Below, one piece after another: positions 24,717 to 32,814 of a DNA stretch of 64,000 bases. The stretch comes from Poriferisodalis sp965214215 (lineage in GTDB: Bacteria > Actinomycetota > Acidimicrobiia > Acidimicrobiales > Poriferisodalaceae). The translations under genes were made by a program, and so were the position numbers. The number at the start of each line of letters is the position of its first letter. Position 1 is the first letter of the stretch. The stretch spans positions 1,860,001-1,924,000 of the forward strand of contig NZ_CBDCBD010000003.1 in the NCBI RefSeq assembly GCF_965214215.1. Direction: 5' to 3'. The notes under the pieces are model-generated. The model did no database searches, was not told where the DNA came from, and was given only the letters and a program-made list of their open reading frames with translations.

Positions 24717-25598
24717 ATGGGACTCAATCCACAGGCCGTAGGTGCCACGGGAACGCCGACCACGCGGACGTGGACATTCCGCGACTCGCTGCTATATGCA
24801 GTCGGCATCGGTGCAGGCGCGGAGGATCCCTTCGGATCCGAGCTGGAGTTCACCACCCATAACTCCAAGGACATCACCCACCAGGCGTTCCCGACCCAGG
24901 GCGTCGTCATTGGATTCGGCGCGGGCGGCGCCATGGCCAACGCCGGCGATCTGGACTGGGGCAAGCTGCTCCACGGCAGTCAAGGGATCACCGTGCATCA
25001 GCCGATTCCCACCGAGGGTTCCGTCGAAATCACCGACCGCATCGCCGGAATGTGGGACAAGGGCGAAGGCCGCAACGCCATCATCGACACCGAAGCCTCC
25101 GCGGTTGATGCAGACAGCGGCGACGTCATCTTTGAGCTGCGCAGCTCAGTGGTGATCCGCGGTTCAGGCGGATTCGGCGGCGAGGCGGGCAGCACGACCC
25201 CGCTGGTGAGCGCGCCCGACCGCGACCCTGACTACGAGATCTCGTACCAGACCCGTCCCGATCAGGCACTCACGTACCGGCTCAGTGGCGACTACAACCC
25301 GCTGCACAGCGATCCGTGGTTCGCCACCGAGCTCGCAGGCTTTCCCAAGCCGATCCTGCACGGTCTGTGCACCTATGGCTTCACCGGCCGGGCGCTGCTG
25401 CACACCCTGTGCGAGGGCGATCCAGCCCGTTTCCGGTCGATGGATTCGCGGTTTTCCGCTCCGGTGTTCCCTGGCGACGAGCTGACGATCCAGGTGTGGG
25501 ACGACGGCGAGGGTCGCGCGATCTACCGCACGGTTGCACAGAAAGGCACCGACGAACAGCGCGTCGTCATTGACAACGGTCTGTGCACCTACGCCTGA
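24717..25598 (+). CDS. MaoC/hydratase-2 type (R)-specific enoyl-CoA hydratase, double hotdog
   Basis: A 293-residue protein with two hotdog folds. The second carries the hydratase-2 signature YRLSGDYNPLHSDPWFA, with catalytic aspartate and histidine, followed by PILHGLCTYGFTGRALL. Such enzymes hydrate 2-enoyl-CoA to (R)-3-hydroxyacyl-CoA. With the SDR gene upstream it makes up the two activities of peroxisomal multifunctional enzyme type 2, here as separate proteins. The ATG has an AGGAAAGG-type ribosome site. An inverted copy of the dispersed repeat separates the two genes. Confidence 0.92.
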   Translation: MGLNPQAVGATGTPTTRTWTFRDSLLYAVGIGAGAEDPFGSELEFTTHNSKDITHQAFPTQGVVIGFGAGGAMANAGDLDWGKLLHGSQGITVHQPIPTEGSVEITDRIAGMWDKGEGRNAIIDTEASAVDADSGDVIFELRSSVVIRGSGGFGGEAGSTTPLVSAPDRDPDYEISYQTRPDQALTYRLSGDYNPLHSDPWFATELAGFPKPILHGLCTYGFTGRALLHTLCEGDPARFRSMDSRFSAPVFPGDELTIQVWDDGEGRAIYRTVAQKGTDEQRVVIDNGLCTYA

Positions 25599-25715
25599 GA
25601 ACAGATGCCCAAGCTGTCGAGGCGGCGGGAGACTCTGCGACGTTGCGACCGACCGGATCGCGGGAGCAAAGGGTTTCGCCGCCTCCACAGCGGGCGCCCG
25701 CATCGGCGTGACCGC

Positions 25716-26375
25716 TCAGAACAGCTTCAGAGCGTCGCTGGTGATGCCGCGTAGCTCGTCGTAGTCGAGCACGACGCAGCGGATGCCCCGATCGGCCGCA
25801 AGCACCCGCGCTTGGGGTTTGATCTCCTGCGCGGCGAAGACGCCGTTGACAGGCGCCAAGCGAGCGTCCCGGTTCAGGTATTCGAGATAGCGGCACAGCT
25901 GCTCGACCCCGTCGATCTCGCCCCGCCGCTTGATCTCCACTGCCAGCGTCGCACCGTCTCTGCCCCGGCACAGCAGGTCTACCGGACCGATGTCGGTCGG
26001 GTACTCGCGCCGCACCAGTATCGCGCCCTCGGCCAGCGTCTCGGGATGGGCAGCCACCAGCTCCTGCAGGTGGGCTTCCACCCCGTCGCGCTCGAGGCCG
26101 GGATCGATGCCCATGTCATGGGAAGTGTCGCTGAGCACCTCGGCAAGGCGAATCTCGAGACGCTCGCCCTTGTCGTTGGTGACGCGCCACAGGTCCGGCT
26201 CGCACACGAGGCGGTTGGGCGCGTTCATCCAGTTCAGCGGCTTGTACGCGCCGCCGTCGGCATGGATCGCCACGCAACCGTCGGCTTTCACCATGATCAA
26301 CCGAACTGCTTCAGGCAGGTGCGCGTCGAGCCGACCCGAGTAGTCGACCGTGCAGCGAGCGATGACCAGCCGCAA
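25716..26375 (-). CDS. nucS: Mismatch-specific endonuclease NucS/EndoMS
   Basis: A 219-residue NucS, the non-canonical mismatch-repair nuclease of actinobacteria and archaea that cuts both strands at G-T, T-T and G-G mismatches. The N-terminal dimerisation domain starts MRLVIARCTVDYSGRL. The C-terminal RecB-like nuclease core shows GPVDLLCRG and LAVEIKRRGEIDGVEQL, with the D...ExK metal-binding set. The final DALKLF resembles the sliding-clamp-binding tail of mycobacterial NucS. Its presence fits a lineage without MutS/MutL. The gene stands alone, with repeat copy E just upstream. Confidence 0.95.
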   Translation of the reverse strand: MRLVIARCTVDYSGRLDAHLPEAVRLIMVKADGCVAIHADGGAYKPLNWMNAPNRLVCEPDLWRVTNDKGERLEIRLAEVLSDTSHDMGIDPGLERDGVEAHLQELVAAHPETLAEGAILVRREYPTDIGPVDLLCRGRDGATLAVEIKRRGEIDGVEQLCRYLEYLNRDARLAPVNGVFAAQEIKPQARVLAADRGIRCVVLDYDELRGITSDALKLF

Positions 26376-26381
26376 TGAACT

Positions 26382-26472
26382 AGGAGGCTGAGCCGGCAGG
26401 CGAAGCCGTGGCCCGAGCGGTCCGTGAGCCCGTATCCAATAGAGGCTGGGAACAAGAGCGGGCAGCGAGAAG
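26382..26472 (+). repeat. Dispersed repeat, copy E
   Basis: GGAGGCTGAGCCG, variable bases, GGCGAAGCCGTGGCCCGAGC, GGTCCGTGAGCC, about 20 variable bases, GGGAACAAGAGCGGGCAGC. It occupies most of the 133-bp gap upstream of nucS and downstream of the metallo-hydrolase gene. Confidence 0.9.
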
Positions 26473-26508
26473 CGTCACAACGAGGAGGTTCCGCAGCCGG
26501 CGCACTTT

Positions 26509-27516
26509 CTATGCGGCCGCGGTCAGCTCGTAGACCGACGTGAGCTTGGGCTCGCCGCCGTCGTCGAGCACGCGCGCCCGACCGCTCTCGGTGAGATGGA
26601 GCATGTGCGCGTAGACCGAGCTTGCAGCGGGATACCACAACCGCTTGTCGTAGGCCTCGTACATCTTCGGCACGAAGTCCGCGATGCGGCACGGCCCCGC
26701 CCGGAGGTGCTCGATGATCTGGCGCTCGCGTTCGCTGCGGTGGGCGATGAACGAGCGCACGTATGCCGTCGGCTCAGTGATGGGCGGGCCATGAGTTGGC
26801 CAGTAGCGCTCGTGGTCGAACTCCAGCAGCTTCGCCAGCGAATCGAGATAGTCCTGCATCGAGCCGTCGGGCGGCCCGACGACGCTCGTTGCCCAGCCCA
26901 TCACGTGGTCGCCCGAGAACAGCGCATTCTCCTCTGCCAGTTCGTAGCAGAGGTGGTTCGAGCAGTGGCCGGGCGTGTGCACCGCGCGCAGCGTCCAGCC
27001 GTCACCGGCGACGATGTCGCCGTCGACCAGCGCGACATCGGGGACGAATTCGGTGTCGGCGCCTTCCCGTTTCAGCTCCTCGGGCAGCTCGTCGAATTCG
27101 GCCTGATACTTCTCTTGTTCTTCGATGCTGATGTAGTCGGAGAAGTCGACGCGATCGTCGGGATCGAGCTTCCAGACGCTGGCATGGGGCCCGTAGCCGT
27201 AGCTCAGTGCGCCAGTGGCTGCGACAAGATCGCCCGTCAGGGGCGAGTGATCGCTGTGGGTGTGGGTCACCAGAGCGGCGCTCACCGTTTCGCCCGGTTC
27301 GAGCGCTGCGAGGACGTCGTCAAGGTGGCTCGCGAGCGGCGGGCCGGCGTCGATCACCGCTACCTCGCCTCGCCCGACGATGTAGGTACCGGTGCCTCGA
27401 TAGGTGAACGGAGTCGGGTTCTTGCAGATGACCCGGCGGATCATCGGTGACACCTGGTCAGCGACGCCATAGTCGAACTCACCCAGATCTCGGTAGTGCT
27501 CAATGGTCACCGGCAT
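26509..27516 (-). CDS. Metallo-beta-lactamase fold hydrolase
   Basis: A 335-residue protein with the MBL metal motif THTHSDHSP (HxHxDH), a second histidine in HTPGHCSNHLC, the bridging aspartate in LFSGDHVMGW and a late histidine in WPTHGPP. After about residue 245 a winged-helix-like C-terminal domain follows (RQIIEHLRAGPCRIADF), as in LACTB2-type proteins that cleave RNA or thioesters. The ATG at 27516 follows a GGGGAGG ribosome site; a start at 27540 is less likely. The reaction is unknown. Confidence 0.88.
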   Translation of the reverse strand: MPVTIEHYRDLGEFDYGVADQVSPMIRRVICKNPTPFTYRGTGTYIVGRGEVAVIDAGPPLASHLDDVLAALEPGETVSAALVTHTHSDHSPLTGDLVAATGALSYGYGPHASVWKLDPDDRVDFSDYISIEEQEKYQAEFDELPEELKREGADTEFVPDVALVDGDIVAGDGWTLRAVHTPGHCSNHLCYELAEENALFSGDHVMGWATSVVGPPDGSMQDYLDSLAKLLEFDHERYWPTHGPPITEPTAYVRSFIAHRSERERQIIEHLRAGPCRIADFVPKMYEAYDKRLWYPAASSVYAHMLHLTESGRARVLDDGGEPKLTSVYELTAAA

Positions 27517-27652
27517 CAGCCGCCTCCCCGTCGGTCGCAACGCGTGCGTGACGGTCTAGCATCACATCACGGCCTGGTCGGGCAGCCGCCATGAGGGGGA
27601 GGCGGCTGCCCGACCCGCTGTGCTTAGGGGTTCGGCACCGTCAGGAGGGAAC

Positions 27653-29452
27653 ATGGCGGATCTGACAGATCGAAGCGGCGGCTACTTCGTGGGCACAAAG
27701 CCCTCAGAGCGTTACCCCATCTGGACGCGCGCGAACGTGGGCGAAGTCTTCCCCGATCCGGTGAGGATGGGCACCTTCGACTTCGCCTTCCAGGACGCGG
27801 ACGGCATCCGCATGTCGGAGCTGGCGTTCCGCGACGCCTACGTGGAGATGGGTGCGTTCAGCTACGACGAGTTCGATCCGGACGACTGCGTCTTTCTCGG
27901 TGTCTTCGGCGGCTACACCTACCTGAACGCCGCGATCGGGCGCGTGTTCGGCGCACGCGCCCCCGGAATAGATGTCGACACCGTCGATCGGTCCTTCTTC
28001 GGCGAGCAGCCGGGCATCCCGCCATATGAGCCCCATCCAGACGACGCCTGCCCCGAGGCCGAACAGCGCATCGGCGAGACCCTGCTGATGCTGTTCGCAG
28101 CGCCGGAACTGCCCGAGGTCCACGACGATGAGGCCAACATCGCCGCACTGCGTGCGCAGCGGCCCGACTTCACCCAGATTGGCGATCACGAGATCGTCCA
28201 GTGGATCAGCGACTTCTTGGATTCGGGCTACACAGACGGCACTGGCTTTCGGCTGCTGTTCGCCCGTCACCTGAAGGTGTCGTTCTTGGCGGCCGTGCCG
28301 CTGGGCGTGCTGGAGCAAGTGTGTACGGCGCTGGGTCGTCCGCAGGACACGCTGAAGCTGGTCGCCGGCTTCGGAGACGTGGCATCGGCCGCACCGTCGG
28401 ACGCGATGTGGCAGCTCGGCCGTCAAGTTGCTGCATCGACGGCGCTGGGGGCGCTCTTCGACGCCGGACCGGCGGGCTTGGCCGACCGCTTGGCTGCGGC
28501 GGGCGCTGAGGACTCGTCGGGCGCCATCGCAGCGTTCAACGAGGCTTTCGGTTCGTTCCTCTATGAATTCGGCTCGCGGGGGCCGAACGAATGGGAGATG
28601 ACTTGCCCGACGTGGGAGACCGACCCCGACATTGCGCTGGCTGCTGTCGACCGCATGCGCTTGGCGCCCGCCGAAGCCGAGCCCGCGTTGCGGCGAGCGG
28701 AATTGGCCGCGCAACGCGAATCGCTGACCGCAGAGATCGCCGCCGCGCTCGAGGCCGACCCCGACACGCAGATGCAATTCAACTTGGCGCTCGGTGCTGC
28801 TGCGGTGTACCTGCCCGGGCGCGAGCGCACCAAGACCAATTGCGTGCGCTACGTGAACGAGTGCCGCATCGCGTCGCGGGTGTTGGGACGACGGCTGGTG
28901 GAGCGAGGGCTGTTCAACGCAGAGACCGAATTCGGCATGCTGCGGCTGTCTGAGCTCCACGAGATGCTCGACGACCCAAGCGGCTGGGCAGAGATCATCG
29001 CCGAGCGTCAAGCGATCTGGGACGACGCCAACTCGCGTCAGGAACCGTTCGTCATCGTCGGCGATCCGCCGCCGATGGCGCAATGGGCGCGTCGTGGCGC
29101 CATCGAGCTGCCGAGCCTCGGGGTGGGGGAGGTGCTGGCCGGGCTTCCGGGCTGCCCCGGCATTGCACGCGGGCGCGCCCGCGTGGTGCTCGACAGCAGC
29201 GATCCGACCGCTCTCGCGCCCGGTGACGTGCTCGTGGCGCCGCTCACCGATCCTTCATGGACGCCGCTGTTCGTCAGCGCGAGCGCCGTCGTCGTGGACG
29301 TCGGCGCGGCGCTCAGTCATTCGGTGATCGTGAGCCGCGAACTCGGTCTGCCCTGCGTCATCTCGGCAACCGGTGCCACAGGACGCATCCCCGATGGTGC
29401 GCTCGTCGAAGTGAACGGCGACACCGGCATGATCACTGTGCTGGAGGTGTGA
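27653..29452 (+). CDS. PEP-utilising swivelling-domain protein lacking an ATP-grasp domain
   Basis: A 599-residue protein. The C-terminal 90 residues are a phosphohistidine swivelling domain: GDVLVAPLTDPSWTPLF, then GAALSHSVIVSRELGLPC with the phosphorylatable histidine, then DGALVEVNGDTGMI. This is the mobile domain of PEP synthase, pyruvate phosphate dikinase and rifampin phosphotransferase. The preceding 480 residues resemble the middle substrate-binding region of such enzymes and contain no Walker or ATP-grasp signature. An ATP-binding subunit must act in trans, or the protein does something else. The ATG has an AGGAGGG ribosome site. No partner gene is adjacent. The stop codon lies in a repeat. 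Confidence 0.8.
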   Translation: MADLTDRSGGYFVGTKPSERYPIWTRANVGEVFPDPVRMGTFDFAFQDADGIRMSELAFRDAYVEMGAFSYDEFDPDDCVFLGVFGGYTYLNAAIGRVFGARAPGIDVDTVDRSFFGEQPGIPPYEPHPDDACPEAEQRIGETLLMLFAAPELPEVHDDEANIAALRAQRPDFTQIGDHEIVQWISDFLDSGYTDGTGFRLLFARHLKVSFLAAVPLGVLEQVCTALGRPQDTLKLVAGFGDVASAAPSDAMWQLGRQVAASTALGALFDAGPAGLADRLAAAGAEDSSGAIAAFNEAFGSFLYEFGSRGPNEWEMTCPTWETDPDIALAAVDRMRLAPAEAEPALRRAELAAQRESLTAEIAAALEADPDTQMQFNLALGAAAVYLPGRERTKTNCVRYVNECRIASRVLGRRLVERGLFNAETEFGMLRLSELHEMLDDPSGWAEIIAERQAIWDDANSRQEPFVIVGDPPPMAQWARRGAIELPSLGVGEVLAGLPGCPGIARGRARVVLDSSDPTALAPGDVLVAPLTDPSWTPLFVSASAVVVDVGAALSHSVIVSRELGLPCVISATGATGRIPDGALVEVNGDTGMITVLEV

Positions 29453-29546
29453 CGCGGGCGTCACCGTGCTCAGTGGATGACGCTCAGTGCATGACGCAGG
29501 GCGTCGCGGTGCTCAGGGTGTGACGCCCGGCGTCACGGTGCCGCAG
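29448..29546 (+). repeat. Degenerate tandem GACGC-rich hairpins at a gene end
   Basis: TGACGC recurs at 29450, 29478, 29492 and 29521, followed in three cases by GGCGTC and GGTGCTCAG-like sequence. GTGACGC/GCGTCAC around CCG near 29520-29536 is a perfect 7-bp stem. The first unit contains the stop codon of the PEP-utilising gene. It could act as a terminator between this gene and the convergent crotonase gene. Confidence 0.75.
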
Positions 29547-29556
29547 CGATGCTTGC

Positions 29557-30378
29557 TCAGCGGTCGGGCCAGTCGGGCAGCCGCCGCTCGGTCAGTGCCC
29601 GGACTCCCTCGCGATAGTCTGGGCTGGGGATCATCTCGTCGAGCAGTCGGTCCGACTCTGCCACGGCAGTTCCCACGTCTCGATGCTGGTCCAAGTAGAT
29701 CTGCCGTTTCGTCGTGGTGAGAGAACTGGGCGCGACCCGCGCCGCCATGTCGTACGCGTACTCATATACGTGGTCCATGAGCTCGGACGCTTCAACGATC
29801 TCGTTGAACAAGCCCCAGCCCTCGGTTTCCGAAGCCAGGATCTTGCGGCTCGACAGCAGCAGATCATTCGATCGTGTAATGCCGACGAGGCGGGGCAGCA
29901 CCCACGACAGGCCGAACTCGGCGGGCAGACCCAGTGGCCCGTGCGCGGTCGTGAGCTTGGCGTCAGCCGCAGCGAAACGCAGGTCGCAGTAGCAGGCGAG
30001 CACCAGTCCCGCACCTGCCGCAGCACCATTGACAGCGGCGACGGTCACGGTCTCCATGGCCATCATGAACGCGAAGTTCTGATCGAACTCAGGGGCGACG
30101 CCATAGCCCGGCATTGCGAGATCATGGGCCGTGCCGGGGTCGTAACCGCCTTTGACCTCGTGGCCTTCCAGCGCCTGGGTGTCGGCACCGACGCAGAAGT
30201 CCCGCCCCTCGCCGGTGATCACGACCACCCGGACCTGCGGGTCTCGTTCCGCCTGGTCGAGCACCCAGCGCATCTCGGTGTGCATCCGACCCGTCCAAGC
30301 GTTACGGCGATGCGGGCGTGACAGCGTCAACGTCGCCACCGGGCCCTCGACGGAGTACTTTGTTGCCTTCAGTTCCAT
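29557..30378 (-). CDS. Enoyl-CoA hydratase/isomerase family protein
   Basis: A 273-residue crotonase-fold protein. Oxyanion-hole motifs are FCVGADTQAL and VNGAAAGAGLVLA. The block GPLGLPAEFGLSWVLPRLVG has one catalytic-type glutamate in the position used by hydratases. It starts MELKATKYSVEGPVATLTLS with a GGGGAGC ribosome site. Likely roles are hydration or isomerisation of unsaturated acyl-CoA. It lies 72 bp after a CysQ-type gene on the same strand, with no obvious functional link. Confidence 0.9.
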   Translation of the reverse strand: MELKATKYSVEGPVATLTLSRPHRRNAWTGRMHTEMRWVLDQAERDPQVRVVVITGEGRDFCVGADTQALEGHEVKGGYDPGTAHDLAMPGYGVAPEFDQNFAFMMAMETVTVAAVNGAAAGAGLVLACYCDLRFAAADAKLTTAHGPLGLPAEFGLSWVLPRLVGITRSNDLLLSSRKILASETEGWGLFNEIVEASELMDHVYEYAYDMAARVAPSSLTTTKRQIYLDQHRDVGTAVAESDRLLDEMIPSPDYREGVRALTERRLPDWPDR

Positions 30379-30450
30379 GGGATGCTCCCCGTTCGGGTGC
30401 CGGCCGACGCTCTCAGGCTTCGCCTTCGCCGCTGTGTCTCTTGCGTGATC

Positions 30451-31218
30451 TCAGGCTTCGCCCTCGATCACCTTTCGCAGTGCTTCCAGGGCATCTTCGG
30501 CGAATTCGGGCCGGCAGATCAGCACGTCGGGAAGCCACGGGTCGGCAAAGTTGTATTCCAGCTCTGAGCCGTCGCATCGACTGGCGTGCAGACCCGCTGC
30601 CCGAGCCACGGCGACAGGCGCACAGTTGTCCCATTCGAATTGGCCTCCCGAGTGGGCGTAGATATCAGCCATGCCCATCACCACGGCCATGGCCTTGGCG
30701 CCAGCAGAGCCGAGCGACATCAGCTCTGCATCGAGGGCCTGCGCGATGATGATCGCTGCCGCAGGCGGGCGCGATCTGCTCACGACGAGGCGGGGCTGGC
30801 CGCTGTGCGGCTCGGGCAGCGTGGGTTCGGGGTCGGTGCACAGCGTTTGGCCGACCGCTGGCAGCGCCACAGCACCCGCGGTCGGCACGCCGTCCTCGAC
30901 GAGGGCGATATGCACCGCCCAGTCCGAGCGGCCAGGTTCGGAATACTCGCGTGTTCCGTCCAAGGGGTCCACGATCCAGACCCGGTCCGCCGACAGTCGG
31001 GCGAGATCGTCCCGCCCTTCCTCGGAAAGAATGGCGTCGTCGGGCCGCGCCTTGGCCAACCGCTTCACGATGTGCTGGTGGGCTTCGGAGTCGCCGGTGT
31101 CTCGGACCTCCCAGGTCCCGGCCCCTGAACTGAAGAGCCGGTCACGGACTTCCACCAGCAGAGCCCCGGTCTCGGTGGCGACGCTCGCGGCGAGCGCGTG
31201 GTCGTCGGGCTGGGCCAT
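30451..31218 (-). CDS. cysQ: Inositol monophosphatase family protein, CysQ-like 3'(2'),5'-bisphosphate nucleotidase
   Basis: A 255-residue metal-dependent phosphatase. Metal ligands are in ILSEEGRDD, WIVDPLDGTREY and GGQFEWDNCAPVAVA, the three signature blocks of the family. The WIVDPLDGTREY form and EWDNCAP favour the CysQ branch, which hydrolyses PAP from sulfate assimilation, over inositol monophosphatase. The assignment within the family is moderate. The start at 31218 is an ATG with no strong ribosome site. It is divergent from the amino-acid transporter operon. Confidence 0.82.
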   Translation of the reverse strand: MAQPDDHALAASVATETGALLVEVRDRLFSSGAGTWEVRDTGDSEAHQHIVKRLAKARPDDAILSEEGRDDLARLSADRVWIVDPLDGTREYSEPGRSDWAVHIALVEDGVPTAGAVALPAVGQTLCTDPEPTLPEPHSGQPRLVVSRSRPPAAAIIIAQALDAELMSLGSAGAKAMAVVMGMADIYAHSGGQFEWDNCAPVAVARAAGLHASRCDGSELEYNFADPWLPDVLICRPEFAEDALEALRKVIEGEA

Positions 31219-31459
31219 CGGTCAAGTGTGCCGCGTCGATGCACCGTCGCCACAGCGGGCACTGGCCGCATCGATCCCCGCGGTGCGCCCGCCCGATGCC
31301 TGGGTGACAACCGTGTGACGATCTCTGGTTCCAACCCGCATGAGGTCAACGGGGCAGGAGGGGACAGCTAATCTTCGAAGTGTCAGACGTGATGGGGCGT
31401 GGGATTCAATTCGCCTCTCGCGTCGATGTATCAAACATTCGATCGGAGGAACGTTCTCC

Positions 31460-32617
31460 ATGAAGAAACCAACTGCGCTGTTGTCGCGACGATCTGCGCT
31501 GCGCCTCGGGGGCGTGCTGGCGGCTTTGGCGCTGCTGGGCGCCGCCTGCGGCAGCGACTCTGACGACGAGGCCACAGACGAACCCGCTGCCACGACCGAA
31601 GCGGCAACAGCCACCGATGCCACAAAAGTCGAACTGGTGCAGAGCGAGGACGATCTGCTCGACACAGTCATCGCCCGCGGCGAGCTGAAGTGCGGCGTGT
31701 CCGGCGCAGCGGTGGCGTTCTCCGAGACGCAGCCCGACGGATCGCAGACCGGCTTCGACGCCGACTTCTGCCGTGTCGTCGCAGCCGCCATCTTCGGCGA
31801 TGCCAACGCTGTGGAATTCACGCCGCTGACCGCTGCAGAGCGGTTCACTGCCGTGCAGACCGGGGCTATCGACGTGCTGATGCGCAACACCACCTGGACC
31901 CAGGGCCGTGACACCGAGGTCGGCATGGACTTCGGGCCCACCACCTACTACGACGGACAGCAGCTGATGGCTCGCGCGAGCGACGGCTTCAGCGGCAGTT
32001 CGACGGTCGCCGACATCGGCGGCGCGGTGGTGTGCACGAACGCCGGCACCACGACCGAGCAGAACATCGCCGACGCAGCCGACGCTGCGGGTGTGGAGAT
32101 CCGGCTGGACACCTTCGAGGACTTCGACATCGTCACCACCAACTTCGTCCAAGAAGCATGCGACATCGTGACGACCGACGGATCGGCCCTCGTCGGCCGC
32201 AAAGCCAACCAGCAGCCTGACGACCAGGAATGGGTGATCTTCCCGCCCACGCCGATCTCCAAGGAGCCGCTCGGCCCGACCTACGGTCAGAACCAGTCGC
32301 GCTTCGCGGACGTGGTCAACTGGGCCGTCTACGCCACGATCATCGCTGACGAGAAGGGCATCACCTCCCAGAACGTCGACTCGAGGATGGGTGACGGCTC
32401 GCTCGATGCTGAGGCGGTCCGCCTGCTGGGCGGCGAAGGCGAGCTGCAGACGGCCATGGGACTGTCGGCCGACGCCTTCTACAGCGTCATCAGCCAGGTC
32501 GGGAATTACGACGAGATCTACTCCCGTCACCTGAACCCGGTCGGCCTGACCCGCGCTGGGTCCGCCAACGCGGGCTGGCTCGACGGAGGTCTGATCTACG
32601 CGCCGCCGGCTCGCTGA
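31460..32617 (+). CDS. aapJ: Polar amino-acid ABC transporter substrate-binding lipoprotein (AapJ-like)
   Basis: A 385-residue lipoprotein. The signal sequence has a twin-arginine-like SRRSALRLGG followed by a hydrophobic core and lipobox LLGAAC. The mature part is a type 3 periplasmic binding protein with LDTVIARGELKCGV, GFDADFCRVVAAAIFGD, TAAERFTAVQTGAIDVLMRN and the C-terminal PLGPTYGQNQSRF. AapJ/BztA-type proteins bind general L-amino acids including glutamate. The ATG has a GGAGGAA ribosome site. It heads the transporter operon; a strong hairpin separates it from the permease genes. Confidence 0.92.
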   Translation: MKKPTALLSRRSALRLGGVLAALALLGAACGSDSDDEATDEPAATTEAATATDATKVELVQSEDDLLDTVIARGELKCGVSGAAVAFSETQPDGSQTGFDADFCRVVAAAIFGDANAVEFTPLTAAERFTAVQTGAIDVLMRNTTWTQGRDTEVGMDFGPTTYYDGQQLMARASDGFSGSSTVADIGGAVVCTNAGTTTEQNIADAADAAGVEIRLDTFEDFDIVTTNFVQEACDIVTTDGSALVGRKANQQPDDQEWVIFPPTPISKEPLGPTYGQNQSRFADVVNWAVYATIIADEKGITSQNVDSRMGDGSLDAEAVRLLGGEGELQTAMGLSADAFYSVISQVGNYDEIYSRHLNPVGLTRAGSANAGWLDGGLIYAPPAR

Positions 32618-32664
32618 GCCAGAACACCTGAGGGGGTATCGCCCCCGCAGCCACAGCTGAACGC

Positions 32665-32696
32665 ACGGCCCCCGATCCAGCCGGATCGGGGGCCGT
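32665..32696 (+). terminator. Strong stem-loop between binding-protein and permease genes
   Basis: ACGGCCCCCGATCC and GGATCGGGGGCCGT form a perfect 14-bp stem around the loop AGCC. There is no T-run after it. It is more likely a partial terminator or 3' stabiliser that raises the binding-protein message above the permease message than a full stop. Confidence 0.85.
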
Positions 32697-32814
32697 TGCG
32701 CGCCTGGCCCGCCTCAGACGCCGGGCTGCGTGACGTGCCGCGGCGAGACTGCGAGGGGTCACAGCAGTCAGTGAGCCGCGACGCAGTGGTGCGCATGGCA
32801 TACGGTGGCGAGCA

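Noticed and set aside
27704..29083. A 459-codon open frame antisense to the PEP-utilising gene
   Set aside because: Composition is that of a shadow frame and the sense strand has clear domain evidence.
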